Part shown: piece by piece, positions 1 through 9,792 of the stretch
Layout: every line of letters starts with the position of its first letter
How positions within the stretch are numbered: position 1 is the first letter of the stretch
Source of the DNA: Lactococcus sp. S-13
GTDB taxonomy: Bacteria > Bacillota > Bacilli > Lactobacillales > Streptococcaceae
DNA length: 64,000 nucleotides
Direction: 5' to 3'
Assembly: GCF_004210295.1 (NCBI RefSeq)
Contig: NZ_SDAK01000001.1
Coordinates: 1,240,001 to 1,304,000 of the forward strand
The notes under the pieces: model-generated
Seen by the model: the letters and a program-made list of their open reading frames with translations, nothing else
The model's database searches: none
Told to the model about the DNA's origin: nothing
Translations under genes and position numbers: made by a program

Positions 1-389
1 CCAAACATTGCCGCCACTCGACCAGAAGCATTTTCATCATAAGAAAGGACAGTGTTAATCACTTGAACTTCGTTGCGGAAACCCTCGGCAAACATTGGAC
101 GAATCGGACGGTCAATCAAACGCGCTGTCAAAGTCGCATCAGTTGACGGACGCGCTTCACGTTTGTTAAAGCCACCAGGGAATTTACCAGCAGCGTACAT
201 TTTTTCTTCATAGTTCACTTGCAAGGGGAAGAAATCGCCCGTTGCCATTTTACCCATTGTTGCCGCAGTCAAAACCGTCGTGTCACCGTAGCGTACAACC
301 ACAGCACCATTAGCCTGTTTAGCCACCTGCCCTGTTTCAACAGTCAAAGTTCGTCCTGCAAACTCAATTGAAAATGTTTCTTTAGACAT
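1..389 (-). CDS. pnp: Polynucleotide phosphorylase, N-terminal part (runs off the left edge)
   Basis: The minus strand encodes [20 protein letters not shown] followed by the first RNase PH-like domain, including the GDTTVL and [12 protein letters not shown] segments typical of PNPase. The enzyme is a 3'-to-5' phosphorolytic exoribonuclease of the RNA degradosome. Only about 129 of some 700 residues lie inside the window. The ATG at 389 is preceded by GAGGT about 6 nt upstream, which supports this start. The gene is recognised from sequence pattern alone. Confidence 0.95.
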   Translation of the reverse strand, partial: MSKETFSIEFAGRTLTVETGQVAKQANGAVVVRYGDTTVLTAATMGKMATGDFFPLQVNYEEKMYAAGKFPGGFNKREARPSTDATLTARLIDRPIRPMFAEGFRNEVQVINTVLSYDENASGRVAAMF

Positions 390-441
390 TTGTTACCTCA
401 TAAAATATTTATTTTTACGCATTTCTAAACAAAAATCAATC

Positions 442-769
442 CGTCAGCAATTTCTCTAGACTCAATACCTAAAATTCAATTACGTCAGCAATTTCTCTAG
501 GCTCAGTACCTAAAATTCAATTGCGTCAGCATTTTCTCTAGGCTCAGCACCTAAAATTCAATTGCGTCAGCATTTCCTCTAGGCTCAATACCTAAAATTC
601 AATTACGTCAGCATTTTCTCTAGGCTCAGCACTTAAAATTCAATTACGTCAGCATTTTCTCTAGGCTCAGTACCTAAAATTCAATTACGTCAGCATTTTC
701 TCTAGGCTCAGCACTTAAAATTCAATTGCGTCAGCATTTTCTCTAGACTGACAAATTCATTTTTGTATA
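442..769. repeat. Eight-copy 41-bp tandem repeat array
   Basis: Cores CGTCAGCA(A/T)TT(T)TCTCT start at 442, 483, 524, 565, 606, 647, 688 and 729, an exact 41-bp period. The 25 nt between cores is nearly constant (AGGCTCAGTACCTAAAATTC followed by AATTA/G). The last unit is truncated and diverges. The array fills the gap between the lipoprotein gene terminator and pnp. No protein-coding gene is evident in 390-853. It belongs to the family seen at many intergenic sites in this window. Confidence 0.95.
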
Positions 770-807
770 GAACAACACGTATGTCCCATTATACTACATT
801 TTAGCAA

Positions 808-835
808 AGAAAAAAAGGCTCGCGGAGAGCCTTTC
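808..835 (-). terminator. Rho-independent terminator of the lipoprotein gene
   Basis: On the minus strand AAAGGCTC pairs with GAGCCTTT around a 5-nt loop and is followed by a T run. It lies just downstream of the stop codon at 854. Confidence 0.9.
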
Positions 836-853
836 TTTAGAATCAAGTATGAA

Positions 854-2002
854 TTAGTTAGCTGCTTTAACCGCAGTTTCACCAGTTACTTTAAATTGGT
901 TAGCCACTGGAAGTGCTTTGTAAGCATCAAGTTGTTCTTGTGTTGCAAAGTAGAGGTTACCAGTGATTGTAGAAACAGAAACTTCACCTGAAGCATCTTT
1001 CATTCCACGAGATTGAAGTGAAGCATCTTTACCAACATAAACGTCACCTTTGACATTACCACCTTCAAAGTCAGTTGCAGGTGAATTAACAATCAAGCGA
1101 TCAACAGTCAAAGTGAATGTTTTTGTAAGTTGGTGTGCTTCATTTGTTGTTGCCAAAGCAATTGTACGTTGAACAGCACCAGCTTCATTCAAGAAGATTC
1201 CGTCAACAGTGATATCTTTACCAGAAGCGTCAACATCGCCTTTAGCAGCTACAAGCCAAGCACCATTTTTACCAAGCGCTTTAGTCAATACTGAAGCATC
1301 TGTTGTACCAGTTGTTGCACCAGTTTCAGTGTCAGCACCATTACCTTTGAATGTATAAGTTACATTTCCGTGAGCGCCAGCAGTGATTGCACCAGCTTCA
1401 AAGCTTACTACATCACCTTTAACTACTGAAGTTGTACCCGTTACTTTAACTTTTTGAGCTTCTGGAAGTTTATTGTAAGCATCAAGTAAGTCTTGGCTAG
1501 CAAATGTCAAGTTACCGTCAATTGTAGCTTGTCCTTCAACACCTTGTCCAGATTGTCCGTGGAAACCAGCTGCAAAGACATCAACATTCCCTTTAACTGT
1601 ACCATTTGAAATGTAGAAACCTGGTGATTTAACTTCGATTTTATCTACTGTCAATGTGTAGCGTTCTGTTACTTTACGGTTGCTGTCTTGGTTATAAATC
1701 GCCAATTTACGAGCAACAACATTATCGCCCAAGAACAAACCTTCAACTGTCAAAGTTTTTCCAGAAGCATCCATATCGCCTTTAGTTGCATTCAACCAAG
1801 CGCCATTTTTAGCAAATCCTTTTTGCAAATCTGCAAAACTATTCGTTCCAGCTGTTGCACCTGCAAAAACTTCAGCTTTTGAAGATTGCGATGTTTTGTT
1901 GTCAGAACTTGAGTTTGAGTTTGAGTTGTTGCCGCAAGCCGCAAGCAAAGCAACTGAAAGCGCAGAAACTGCGAGAAGTGAGATGACTTTAGTTTTTTTC
2001 AT
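854..2002 (-). CDS. Putative lipoprotein with two homologous repeats
   Basis: This is a 382-residue exported protein. Residues 1-22 form a lipoprotein signal peptide ending in the lipobox LLAAC, so Cys22 is probably lipidated and the protein is anchored outside the membrane. A Ser/Asn-rich linker follows. Two homologous units then appear at about residues 50-195 and 232-382. Each contains KNGAWL, GD(M/V)DASGK, (L/I)TV(E/D)G(I/L)FL, a (Y/F)TLTVD strand, VKG(N/D)V, and GNL(T/Y)FA(S/T)Q followed by LDAY. The repeats suggest a beta-rich extracellular domain duplicated in tandem. I do not recognise a named family and assign no function. The gene is monocistronic, with its own promoter and terminator. 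GGGGAAAA serves as RBS. Confidence 0.85.
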   Translation of the reverse strand: MKKTKVISLLAVSALSVALLAACGNNSNSNSSSDNKTSQSSKAEVFAGATAGTNSFADLQKGFAKNGAWLNATKGDMDASGKTLTVEGLFLGDNVVARKLAIYNQDSNRKVTERYTLTVDKIEVKSPGFYISNGTVKGNVDVFAAGFHGQSGQGVEGQATIDGNLTFASQDLLDAYNKLPEAQKVKVTGTTSVVKGDVVSFEAGAITAGAHGNVTYTFKGNGADTETGATTGTTDASVLTKALGKNGAWLVAAKGDVDASGKDITVDGIFLNEAGAVQRTIALATTNEAHQLTKTFTLTVDRLIVNSPATDFEGGNVKGDVYVGKDASLQSRGMKDASGEVSVSTITGNLYFATQEQLDAYKALPVANQFKVTGETAVKAAN

Positions 2003-2070
2003 TTTTCTTTTCCCCTGAAAAATTAAATATTTTGTTCGTAACAGTTACCTTTCACGAACCTTACACGGAT

Positions 2071-2099
2071 ATTATAGCACTTCATCATTATAAAAGCAA
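2071..2099 (-). promoter_or_regulatory. Sigma-A promoter of the lipoprotein gene
   Basis: On the minus strand TTGCTT (2094-2099) and TATAAT (2071-2076) are separated by 17 bp. Transcription would start about 60 nt before the ATG at 2002. Confidence 0.8.
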
Positions 2100-2383
2100 T
2101 TCTTTGCCACCCTTTTCACAAACTTCACATTGTTTTTTTGTAAATGTTTCCAAAACCCTGTGTTATCAGCTTCTCTATTATTTTCTGATTTTTTAAAAAA
2201 GTCCACTTTGTGAAATCAGAATTTTACAAACGATTTAATTTTTATACTACCGTTTTGCACAAAAGCGACTTCTGAAATTTTTTCCCTATTCTTCAAAAGA
2301 TATTTAATCATAGACTATGAAAATTATCATATTTTTGATAAAATAGACCTATATTAGTTCATAATAGAAAATGGAGAGAAATC
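2100..2383. other. AT-rich divergent intergenic region upstream of prs
   Basis: No open reading frame with an RBS is visible. The region contains a 9-bp inverted repeat (TTCTGATTT ... AAATCAGAA, about 2182-2220) and poly-T stretches. Just before prs the sequence TAAAAT (2339-2344) could be a -10 box, but no convincing -35 is present. The prs RBS is GGAGAG at 2373-2378. Confidence 0.5.
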
Positions 2384-3349
2384 GTGGTTTACTCTGACTC
2401 ACACTTAAAGCTGTTCGCCTTAAACTCAAATCCTGGCCTTGCCGAGAAAATCAGCCAATTCACAGGAGTTCCCCTTGGAAAACTTTCATCCAAACAATTT
2501 TCCGATGGTGAAATTATGATTAACATGGAAGAAAGCGTACGAAGCCAAGACGTTTTCATCGTTCAATCAACAAGTTGCCCAGTTAACGATCACCTTTGGG
2601 AATTGTTAATTATGATCGATGCCTGCAAACGCGCTTCTTCAAATACCATTAACGTTGTTATTCCTTACTTTGGTTATGCCCGCCAAGACCGTACAGCTAC
2701 TTCACGTGAACCAATCACAGCAAAATTAGTTGCAGATATGATTGTTAAAGCTGGCGCTGACCGCGTACTGACCCTCGATATTCATGCTGTCCAAGTCCAA
2801 GGCTTCTTTGATATTCCTGTGGATAACTTATTCACTGTTCCACTTTTTGCTGATTACTATCGCAAAAACGGGCTCTTTGGTGATGACGTTATCGTTGTTG
2901 CTCCGAAAAACTCTGGAATCAAACGCGCCCGTTCACTTGCTGAGTACTTAGAATCTGCTATTGCTATCGTAGACTATGAAGATGATGATAAAAATCGTGA
3001 AAATGGTTACGTCATTGGTAATGTCAAAGATAAAAAAGTTATCCTTATTGACGATATTTTAAATACTGGTGTCACTTTTGCCAATGCTGCGAATGTCGTT
3101 CGTGAAGCTGGAGCGAGTGATATTTACGTTGTTGCAAGCCACGGTCTATTCACAACAAATGCTGCTGATATCCTTGAAAAAGCTAACGTCAAAGAAATCC
3201 TCGTCACTGATTCTGTCGTTACAGAACACCGCAAACCATTGAATGTTAAATACTTGAGCGCTGCTGAATACTTGGCAAATGCAATCTTGCGTATCCATGA
3301 AGGTCGCCCAGTATCACCACTTTTCGAACACGAAAAACCACAAGATTAA
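2384..3349 (+). CDS. prs: Ribose-phosphate pyrophosphokinase (PRPP synthetase)
   Basis: This 321-residue enzyme makes PRPP from ribose 5-phosphate and ATP for nucleotide, His and Trp synthesis in the cytoplasm. Visible family features are FSDGE near residue 42, the YARQDR catalytic loop, the Mg-binding segment [15 protein letters not shown], and the PRPP-binding loop [11 protein letters not shown] near residue 222. The start codon is GTG, chosen because GGAGAG lies 6-8 nt upstream and the length matches the family. A cysteine desulfurase gene follows 77 bp downstream on the same strand. Confidence 0.97.
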   Translation: MVYSDSHLKLFALNSNPGLAEKISQFTGVPLGKLSSKQFSDGEIMINMEESVRSQDVFIVQSTSCPVNDHLWELLIMIDACKRASSNTINVVIPYFGYARQDRTATSREPITAKLVADMIVKAGADRVLTLDIHAVQVQGFFDIPVDNLFTVPLFADYYRKNGLFGDDVIVVAPKNSGIKRARSLAEYLESAIAIVDYEDDDKNRENGYVIGNVKDKKVILIDDILNTGVTFANAANVVREAGASDIYVVASHGLFTTNAADILEKANVKEILVTDSVVTEHRKPLNVKYLSAAEYLANAILRIHEGRPVSPLFEHEKPQD

Positions 3350-3405
3350 CTGATAAATCTGTCATAGCCAAGGCTCTTTTAGCTATTGCGCAGAGATTCA
3401 TCAGT
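3349..3405 (+). other. Inverted repeat between prs and the cysteine desulfurase gene
   Basis: ACTGATAAATCT (overlapping the prs stop codon) pairs with AGATTCATCAGT (3394-3405) at 11 of 12 positions. A smaller AGCCAAGGCT palindrome lies in the loop. There is no U tract, so it is not a standard terminator. It could modulate mRNA stability or read-through into the next gene. Confidence 0.5.
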
Positions 3406-3426
3406 TCATGACAGAAAGAACTCCTC

Positions 3427-4548
3427 ATGATTTACTTTGATAATGCTGCGACAACACCACTTCTTGCTGATGTTATCACAGCGATGACAGAAAGTTTGTC
3501 ATCAAATTTTGGAAATCCCTCAAGCATCCACGGACTTGGTCGTCAAGCCAGTCAAATCGTCCGCCAAGCTCGTGAAACAGTCGCAAAGGCCTTAGCTGTT
3601 CCCAGCCGAAATATTATTTTTACCTCTGGTGCAAGCGAGGCCAACAATCAGGCTTTGATTGGTTATGCTCTTGCCAATCGTGATAAAGGCAATCATATCC
3701 TCACGACTGCTATTGAACATCCCTCTGTTTTAAACACTGTCCACTACCTTCACGAACGCTACGGCTTTGATATTAGCTTCATCAAACCTCACGCAGATGG
3801 TCAATTCACGCCAGAACTCATTGAAGAACATTTGCGCCCTGATACTATTTTAGTCAGCATGATGTGGGCAAACAACGAGACAGGACAATTGCTACCTGTT
3901 GCCGAAATCGGTCAACTTTTAGTCAATCATCAGGCAGCGTATCATGTTGATGCAACACAAGTGATGGGGAAAATCCCCGTGCATCCGTTGGATATTGGTG
4001 CAGATTTTCTCAGTGCTGCTGCTCATAAATTTCATGGCCCTAAAGGCGTTGGTTTTCTCTATTACAACGAAAATCTACATTTTGACGCCCTGATTCATGG
4101 CGGAGAGCAAGAAGAAAAACGTCGAGCAGGAACGGAAAATCTCCACTCGCTCGTTGGACTAGCCAAAGCCTTGGAAACCGCTCTTGAAAATATGGATGAA
4201 AATTTTGCTCATGTTCAAAAACTAAATGCTCATTTGCTTGATTTACTTAAAGCTCTTCCTTTTTACAAAAATGAATTTGGCCCAAGTATGCCTCATGTGC
4301 TGAATCTAGCTTTTCCTAACGAAAATCATGACTTATTACTCACAAAATTAGATTTAGCTGGCTTTGCTATCTCAACTGGCTCTGCTTGTACTGCCGGAAC
4401 AATTGAACCTTCTCATGTCTTAGAAGCTGTTTATGGCAAAAATTCTCCTAAACTCAAAGAAAATATTCGTGTCTCCTTTTCAGAATTAAACACTTTTGAA
4501 GAAGTTAATCGCTTTGCAAACCAACTCATATCTATTTTAAAAAAATAA
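3427..4548 (+). CDS. Cysteine desulfurase (NifS/IscS class)
   Basis: This 373-residue PLP enzyme removes sulfur from cysteine as an enzyme persulfide for Fe-S cluster or tRNA thiolation. It begins with MIYFDNAATTPL, the usual start of the family. Visible features are NFGNPSSIHGLG, the PLP lysine in SAAAHKFHGPKG near residue 202, and the catalytic loop Cys in STGSACTAG near residue 324. It lies between prs and a DUF1831 gene. In streptococci DUF1831 genes commonly sit next to such desulfurases, so a partnership is inferred. The RBS is weak. Confidence 0.93.
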   Translation: MIYFDNAATTPLLADVITAMTESLSSNFGNPSSIHGLGRQASQIVRQARETVAKALAVPSRNIIFTSGASEANNQALIGYALANRDKGNHILTTAIEHPSVLNTVHYLHERYGFDISFIKPHADGQFTPELIEEHLRPDTILVSMMWANNETGQLLPVAEIGQLLVNHQAAYHVDATQVMGKIPVHPLDIGADFLSAAAHKFHGPKGVGFLYYNENLHFDALIHGGEQEEKRRAGTENLHSLVGLAKALETALENMDENFAHVQKLNAHLLDLLKALPFYKNEFGPSMPHVLNLAFPNENHDLLLTKLDLAGFAISTGSACTAGTIEPSHVLEAVYGKNSPKLKENIRVSFSELNTFEEVNRFANQLISILKK

Positions 4549-4571
4549 TCCCTTACTCTAAGGAGCTTCAT

Positions 4572-4916
4572 ATGGCTTTTGTTACTGAAAAACATTTAGA
4601 AAACTGTAAATACCTCTATCAATTGGTCCCAACGGTCAAGAAATTTACTTTGAAAGACACTACCTTTAGTCAAACTAAGATTGGTAATTTCGAATTCAAA
4701 AGAATGCTTGAAGAAGTCCCAAACTCAAATGAAGGATTTCTCTTAAAAATTATTGTTAACCCAGATTTAACAGGTTTTAAACTTTCAATCACTGATAAAT
4801 CAGGATTACGAAATGTCAATATTTTTAAAAATGCTAATGAAATTATTCAAAATAAGTTTTATTTTCAAATGGACGCTTTGGTTGATCGAGGAGTCTTTAG
4901 CAAAACAGAAATTTAA
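4572..4916 (+). CDS. DUF1831 family protein
   Basis: This 114-residue cytosolic protein matches the DUF1831 family by its length, its MAFxxE-xxL start and its conserved LKDTTF and KIIVNPDLTGFKL segments. The family is found next to cysteine desulfurase genes in Lactobacillales. Its biochemical role is not established; an accessory function in sulfur transfer is inferred from context only. The start ATG at 4572 follows AAGGAGC at 4560-4566. A strong terminator overlaps its stop codon. Confidence 0.8.
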   Translation: MAFVTEKHLENCKYLYQLVPTVKKFTLKDTTFSQTKIGNFEFKRMLEEVPNSNEGFLLKIIVNPDLTGFKLSITDKSGLRNVNIFKNANEIIQNKFYFQMDALVDRGVFSKTEI

Positions 4917-4942
4917 AAAACTCCCTTCGGGGAGTTTTTATT
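4916..4942 (+). terminator. Terminator of the desulfurase-DUF1831 unit
   Basis: AAAAACTCCC pairs with GGGAGTTTTT around a TTCG tetraloop, directly after the DUF1831 stop codon, and T-rich sequence follows. Confidence 0.93.
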
Positions 4943-4975
4943 TTACACCATTTAATCCTATGCTGAAAATAATAT

Positions 4976-5004
4976 AAAAAAAGCTGCCATAATGGCAACT
5001 TTTT
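4976..5004 (-). terminator. Terminator of tuf
   Basis: On the minus strand AAAGTTGCCA pairs with TGGCAGCTTT (one mismatch) and a T run follows. It lies 16 nt after the tuf stop codon. Confidence 0.85.
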
Positions 5005-5019
5005 AACTTAAATTTATAA

Positions 5020-6207
5020 TTAAGCTTTGATTTCAGCAACAATACCTGAACCAACAGTACGTCCACCTTCACGGATAGAGAAAGTAGTACCTTGTTCGAT
5101 CGCAACTGGGTGGATCAATTCAACGTCGATGTGGACGTTATCACCAGGCATTACCATTTCAATTCCTTCTGGAAGTTTAACTGAACCAGTAACGTCAGTT
5201 GTGTGGAAGTAGAATTGAGGACGGTAGTTATCGAAGAATGGAGTGTGACGTCCGCCTTCTTCTTTGCTCAATACGTAAACTTCACCTTCGAAAAGTTTGT
5301 GTGGAGTGATTGAACCTGGTTTAGCAATAACTTGACCACGTTCGATTTCGTCACGTTGGATACCACGGAGCAATGCACCGACGTTATCACCAGCAAGACC
5401 TTCAGTAAGTGTTTTACGGAACATTTCGATACCAGTAACAACAGCTTTTTTAGTTTCTTCTTTGATACCAACGATTTCGATTTCGTCACCAACTTTAACA
5501 GTACCACGTTCGATACGTCCTGAAGCAACTGTACCACGACCAGTGATTGAGAATACATCTTCGACTGGGAGCAACAATGGTTTGTCAGTGTCGCGTTCTG
5601 GAGTTGGGATATAAGTATCAACGATATCCATCAATTCTTCAACTTTAGCAACCCATTGTGGTTCACCGTTCAAAGCACCAAGTGCTGAACCAGCAACGAC
5701 AGGAATATCGTCACCTGGGAAGTCGTATTCTGAAAGGAGGTCACGAACTTCCATTTCAACGAGTTCCATCAATTCTTCATCATCAACGAGGTCAGCTTTG
5801 TTAAGGAATACGATAAGGTATTTAACACCAACTTGACGTGAAAGCAAGATGTGTTCACGAGTTTGTGGCATTGGTCCGTCAGTTGCAGCTACTACAAGGA
5901 TAGCTCCGTCCATTTGGGCAGCACCAGTAATCATGTTTTTAACGTAGTCCGCGTGACCTGGAGCGTCGATGTGGGCGTAGTGGCGGTTAGCAGTTTCGTA
6001 CTCGATGTGAGCAGTGTTGATAGTGATACCGCGTTCGCGTTCTTCTGGAGCAGCATCGATAGATGCGAAGTCAGTTGCTTTTGAGTAACCTTTATCTGAC
6101 AATACTTTAGAGATTGCAGCTGAGAGGGTAGTTTTACCGTGGTCAACGTGTCCGATAGTACCTACGTTTACGTGTGGTTTGCTACGATCGTATACTTCTT
6201 TAGCCAT
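5020..6207 (-). CDS. tuf: Translation elongation factor Tu
   Basis: This 395-residue GTPase delivers aminoacyl-tRNA to the ribosome. Visible motifs are GHVDHGKT at 19-26 (P-loop), DAPGHADY near 81 (G3) and NKAD near 136 (G4). The start is supported by AAAGGAG upstream. The gene stands alone with its own strong promoter and terminator. Several long open frames on the other strand here are shadows produced by strong codon bias. Confidence 0.99.
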   Translation of the reverse strand: MAKEVYDRSKPHVNVGTIGHVDHGKTTLSAAISKVLSDKGYSKATDFASIDAAPEERERGITINTAHIEYETANRHYAHIDAPGHADYVKNMITGAAQMDGAILVVAATDGPMPQTREHILLSRQVGVKYLIVFLNKADLVDDEELMELVEMEVRDLLSEYDFPGDDIPVVAGSALGALNGEPQWVAKVEELMDIVDTYIPTPERDTDKPLLLPVEDVFSITGRGTVASGRIERGTVKVGDEIEIVGIKEETKKAVVTGIEMFRKTLTEGLAGDNVGALLRGIQRDEIERGQVIAKPGSITPHKLFEGEVYVLSKEEGGRHTPFFDNYRPQFYFHTTDVTGSVKLPEGIEMVMPGDNVHIDVELIHPVAIEQGTTFSIREGGRTVGSGIVAEIKA

Positions 6208-6281
6208 TTTAAAAATGTCTCCTTTAGGAAATTTGTTTTAATATAGGCAGACTGTTTAATCACAATCTACCGTTCCTTATC

Positions 6282-6310
6282 ATTATACTTAAAAACATTT
6301 AGAAATGCAA
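6282..6310 (-). promoter_or_regulatory. Strong promoter of tuf
   Basis: TTGCAT (6305-6310) and a perfect TATAAT (6282-6287) on the minus strand are separated by 17 bp. They lie about 75 nt upstream of the tuf start. Confidence 0.88.
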
Positions 6311-6450
6311 GTCTAACCAGTGTTTTATCACCCTTTTTCAAGAAGTTTTTTATATATCTAGCTTTTTTTATCTTTAAGTAGTAAAATAAAGATTAGTACT
6401 GCTCCCCTTTAGGTGAGCGTTTTAAACAATTCAGATTTGAGGAGGACAGA

Positions 6451-6642
6451 ATGGGACTTACTTTCAAAAAACGAGATGATTTTGAAAAACTAATGGATGG
6501 TTTAGGAGTTTCAACGGTTGATTTAGTATCCGATGAGGAGCACACTTCTACCAAAGGGATTGAAAAAAAAGTTGATCCTTTTGCTAAATTTTTAGCCCCA
6601 GAAGCTAAAAAAGATGATGAACAAGCTACTAATAAAAAGTAA
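6451..6642 (+). CDS. Small acidic protein of the SPJ_0845 type
   Basis: This 63-residue protein begins MGLTFKKRDDFEKLMDGLG and is rich in Lys, Asp and Glu, with no membrane segment. It resembles the short streptococcal family annotated as SPJ_0845. No function is known. The RBS GAGGAGG lies 5-11 nt upstream. It appears co-directional with the DUF4044 gene 59 bp downstream, and both precede one terminator. Confidence 0.75.
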   Translation: MGLTFKKRDDFEKLMDGLGVSTVDLVSDEEHTSTKGIEKKVDPFAKFLAPEAKKDDEQATNKK

Positions 6643-6701
6643 TTGAAAAGTTTAACTTTTATTGTTACAATTAAACAAATACATTTTTAATAGAGGAGCT
6701 T

Positions 6702-6818
6702 ATGGCATATAAAAAACCACAAAAAAGTACTTTTCAAAAAGTGACCTTAGTGGTCGTAATCGTTATGGTTATTTTGACACTTTTTTCTGTACTTGCATCA
6801 GTACTTCCAATTTTGTAA
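6702..6818 (+). CDS. DUF4044 family small membrane protein
   Basis: This 38-residue protein starts MAYKKPQKSTFQKVTLVVVI and consists of a short basic N-terminus followed by one hydrophobic membrane segment (about residues 14-37). The layout and the FxKVTxVVVxxM pattern fit the DUF4044 family of tiny Firmicutes membrane proteins. The RBS GAGGAG lies 6 nt upstream. No function is known. Confidence 0.8.
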   Translation: MAYKKPQKSTFQKVTLVVVIVMVILTLFSVLASVLPIL

Positions 6819-6853
6819 GGATTATTTTTAATCGAAAGCAATTGTTGATAAAT

Positions 6854-6888
6854 AAAAAAGTTACTAACGAGTTGTTAGTAACTTTTTT
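6854..6888. terminator. Bidirectional terminator between the DUF4044 gene and ileS
   Basis: A perfect 15-bp stem AAAAAAGTTACTAAC / GTTAGTAACTTTTTT surrounds a 5-nt loop. A-runs and T-runs on each side let it serve both the + strand small genes and the minus strand ileS. Confidence 0.93.
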
Positions 6889-6891
6889 ATT

Positions 6892-9690
6892 TTAATCTTC
6901 AAAACCTTGTTCTAAAATTTCTGGAAATTCATCGGTAATGATTTGTGCACAATGTTCACAAAGCGCATGAAGATGTTCGTTAGAATGTTGACCAACAGTT
7001 ACATCTGTGCGACGGCAACGATCACAAACTTCTCCTGCTGCGTGTTCAACAAGAATTGCAACATCATCAAAAATCATAGCTGTTTCTGGTGCAATATTAA
7101 CTGGAGCATCCGCAACAACAAAATTTGAAACAATCAAAAGTTGAGCAACATTTTCATCAATTGCAGTCAGCAAAGTACGGACAACCTCGTTAGGATAAAC
7201 AGTTACTGTTGCCTCCAAAGATTTACCAATAAGTTTTGCTTCACGAGCATTTTCCAAAGCTTTTAAGACTTTATCGCGGAAATCAAGGAAAGCTTTCCAG
7301 CTGTTCAATAATTCCTCAGCTCCTAGGAGTTCTGCTGCTTCTGGCATTTCTGCAAGATATGCATATTCTTCTGGTTCATGTTCCAAGTAAGTCCATGTTT
7401 CTTCGGCAGTGTGAGGTAAGATTGGAACGAGCAATTTAACCAAATCTTTCAAAATTACATACATTACAGTTTGCATTGAACGACGAGCTTTTGAATTTGC
7501 TGATTCGATATAAACAACATCTTTGGCAAAGTCAAGATAAAATGCTGATAAATCATTAGTGATGAAATTAATGATTGCTTTATAAACGCTCATAAAGCTG
7601 TAGCTATCATATGCCGCACGGATTTGTTTTACTAACTCATTGAATTTAGTCAGCATATATTTATCCACAGCACGAAGTTCAGCAAAGTCAATCGCATCAA
7701 TGTTTGGATTGAAATCAGAAGTGTTCGCAATCAAGAAACGCAAGGTATTACGGATCTTGCGGTAAACTTCAGAAACTTGACTGAGGATGTCCATAGAAAC
7801 ACGTACGTCTGATTCTGTGTCGATTGATGCTACCCAAAGTCGTAAAATGTCAGCACCTAATTTTTTAGTGACATCTTTTGGCAGAATTGTATTTCCGATA
7901 GATTTAGACATTTTCCGTCCTTTTCCATCTAACACAAAGCCTTGTGAAAGAACTGCTTTATATGGTGCAATGCCATTTACCGCAACAGAAGTTGTGATTG
8001 AGCTATTGAACCAACCACGATATTGGTCAGATCCTTCGAGATAAAGGTCAGCAGGATAGCTGAGGTAATCACGCTCGTTGAGGACACCGTTCCAAGATGA
8101 ACCTGAGTCAAACCAAACGTCCATGATGTCTTTTTCTTTAGTAAATTCACCATTTGGAGAAGCGGGGTGAGTGAATCCTTCTGGCAAGAGGTCTTTTGCT
8201 TCACGTTCAAACCAGACTTTTGAGCCATGTTTGGCGAAAAGCTGTGCCACGTGTTCGGTTGTTTCTGGTGTGATGATTGGCTCACCGTTTTCACCATAGA
8301 AGATTGGCAAAGGCACACCCCATGCGCGTTGGCGAGAGATGACCCAGTCGCCACGGTCACGCACCATGTTGAACAGACGTGTTTTACCCCATGGAATAAC
8401 CCAGTCCACTTTTTCCACTTCATCCAAAATGTTTTGGCGGAAATCGTCGATTGAAGCGAACCACTGTGGAGTGGCACGGAAAATTACTGGTTTTTTTGTA
8501 CGCCAGTCGTGTGGGTAGCTGTGGATAAAATGTTCCACATGAAGCAAGCGATCTGTGGCTCTCATTTTTTCCAAGACCAATTCTTCCACATCATCGTAGA
8601 ATTTTCCTTCAAAGCCCTCAGCTTCAGCTGTAAAATAGCCTTGGCTGTCAATATCTTCGATGACTGGCAGTTTGTATTTACGGCTGTATTGATAGTCATC
8701 TTCCCCGTGGTTTGGCGAAGTGTGAACTAAACCAGTTCCTGAGTCCAGGCTGACATAATCAGCATTCATGACCAAGGAATCACGGTCGTAGAAAGGATGT
8801 TTAGCGGTCATATATTCCAGTTCTGAACCTTTAATGGTTTGCAAAACTTGTGGGTTTTCCCAACCAATTTTTTCAGATACTGTTTCCAGTAAATCTTTGG
8901 CAATCAAGAATTTACGGTTTTCTACTTCCACCACGATGTAGTCGTAGTCTGGGTGTACAAAAATTCCACGGTTTGATGGGAAAGTCCACGCAGTTGTTGT
9001 CCAGATGATAAACTCTGTGTCTGCTGGAATTTTTCCTTGAACATCGTTCGCTTTAAAGGCAACATAAAGGGAAGGAGATTTCACATCTTGATACTCAATT
9101 TCGGCTTCGGCAAGCGAACTTTCTGATGATGGGCTCCAATAGATCGGTTTTGCACCCTTGTAGATATAGCCTTTTTCAGCCATTTTACCAAAGACACGGA
9201 TTTGCGCAGCTTCATATTCTGGCAAAAGTGTCAGATAGGGGCGATCCCAATCAGCCAAAACTCCGAGTGATTTGAAGTCTGTCCGTTGCATTTCAACTTG
9301 TTTCATGGCATATTTGCGGCATTCTTCCAGATAGTCAAGCAAATCCATTTCTTTGCGTTTCATGCCCGCTTTCGCCAATTGTTGCTCGATTGGCAAACCG
9401 TGTGTGTCCCAACCAGGAACGTAAGGTGCTCTAAAACCAGCCATTGATTTGTAACGAACGATGATGTCTTTAGAAATTTTATTCAAAGAGTGACCGATAT
9501 GAATATTTCCGTTGGCATACGGTGGGCCATCATGCAACATGAATGATGGCTTGCTTTCATTCAATGCTTGACGTTGTTCGTAAAGTGAGCTATCTGCCCA
9601 ATCTTTTTGCCAGTTTGGCTCTTTGTTTGGCAAACCTGCGCGCATTGGAAATGCTGTTTTACCAAGATTTAGTGTATCTTTAATTTTCAT
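6892..9690 (-). CDS. ileS: Isoleucyl-tRNA synthetase
   Basis: This 932-residue class I synthetase charges tRNA-Ile. Visible motifs are the HIGH box in [11 protein letters not shown] near residue 64, KMSKS in [10 protein letters not shown] near 596, the CP1 editing domain between them, and a C-terminal zinc ribbon with CDRC and CEHC pairs near 893-922. A T-box leader lies upstream. It is the last gene downstream of the ftsA-divIVA cluster, the usual arrangement in streptococci and bacilli. Confidence 0.98.
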   Translation of the reverse strand: MKIKDTLNLGKTAFPMRAGLPNKEPNWQKDWADSSLYEQRQALNESKPSFMLHDGPPYANGNIHIGHSLNKISKDIIVRYKSMAGFRAPYVPGWDTHGLPIEQQLAKAGMKRKEMDLLDYLEECRKYAMKQVEMQRTDFKSLGVLADWDRPYLTLLPEYEAAQIRVFGKMAEKGYIYKGAKPIYWSPSSESSLAEAEIEYQDVKSPSLYVAFKANDVQGKIPADTEFIIWTTTAWTFPSNRGIFVHPDYDYIVVEVENRKFLIAKDLLETVSEKIGWENPQVLQTIKGSELEYMTAKHPFYDRDSLVMNADYVSLDSGTGLVHTSPNHGEDDYQYSRKYKLPVIEDIDSQGYFTAEAEGFEGKFYDDVEELVLEKMRATDRLLHVEHFIHSYPHDWRTKKPVIFRATPQWFASIDDFRQNILDEVEKVDWVIPWGKTRLFNMVRDRGDWVISRQRAWGVPLPIFYGENGEPIITPETTEHVAQLFAKHGSKVWFEREAKDLLPEGFTHPASPNGEFTKEKDIMDVWFDSGSSWNGVLNERDYLSYPADLYLEGSDQYRGWFNSSITTSVAVNGIAPYKAVLSQGFVLDGKGRKMSKSIGNTILPKDVTKKLGADILRLWVASIDTESDVRVSMDILSQVSEVYRKIRNTLRFLIANTSDFNPNIDAIDFAELRAVDKYMLTKFNELVKQIRAAYDSYSFMSVYKAIINFITNDLSAFYLDFAKDVVYIESANSKARRSMQTVMYVILKDLVKLLVPILPHTAEETWTYLEHEPEEYAYLAEMPEAAELLGAEELLNSWKAFLDFRDKVLKALENAREAKLIGKSLEATVTVYPNEVVRTLLTAIDENVAQLLIVSNFVVADAPVNIAPETAMIFDDVAILVEHAAGEVCDRCRRTDVTVGQHSNEHLHALCEHCAQIITDEFPEILEQGFED

Positions 9691-9792
9691 ATTTTCTTCT
9701 TTCTATTTTTAAAATTTTTATCAATTTTATCTTTTGGTGGTTGGGCCATTCTTGCTCAAAAAACTCAACAGTCTGGCTTGTCTTTAATCAAC

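Noticed and set aside
442-769. CRISPR array (regular repeats with fixed spacing)
   Set aside because: The repeated core is only 16 nt, the intervening 25-nt segments are nearly identical to each other, and no cas genes are present. This is a plain tandem repeat.
5027-6146. Long open frames antisense and out of frame to tuf
   Set aside because: They mirror the biased codons of tuf, lack RBS sequences and have low-complexity, unfamilial translations.
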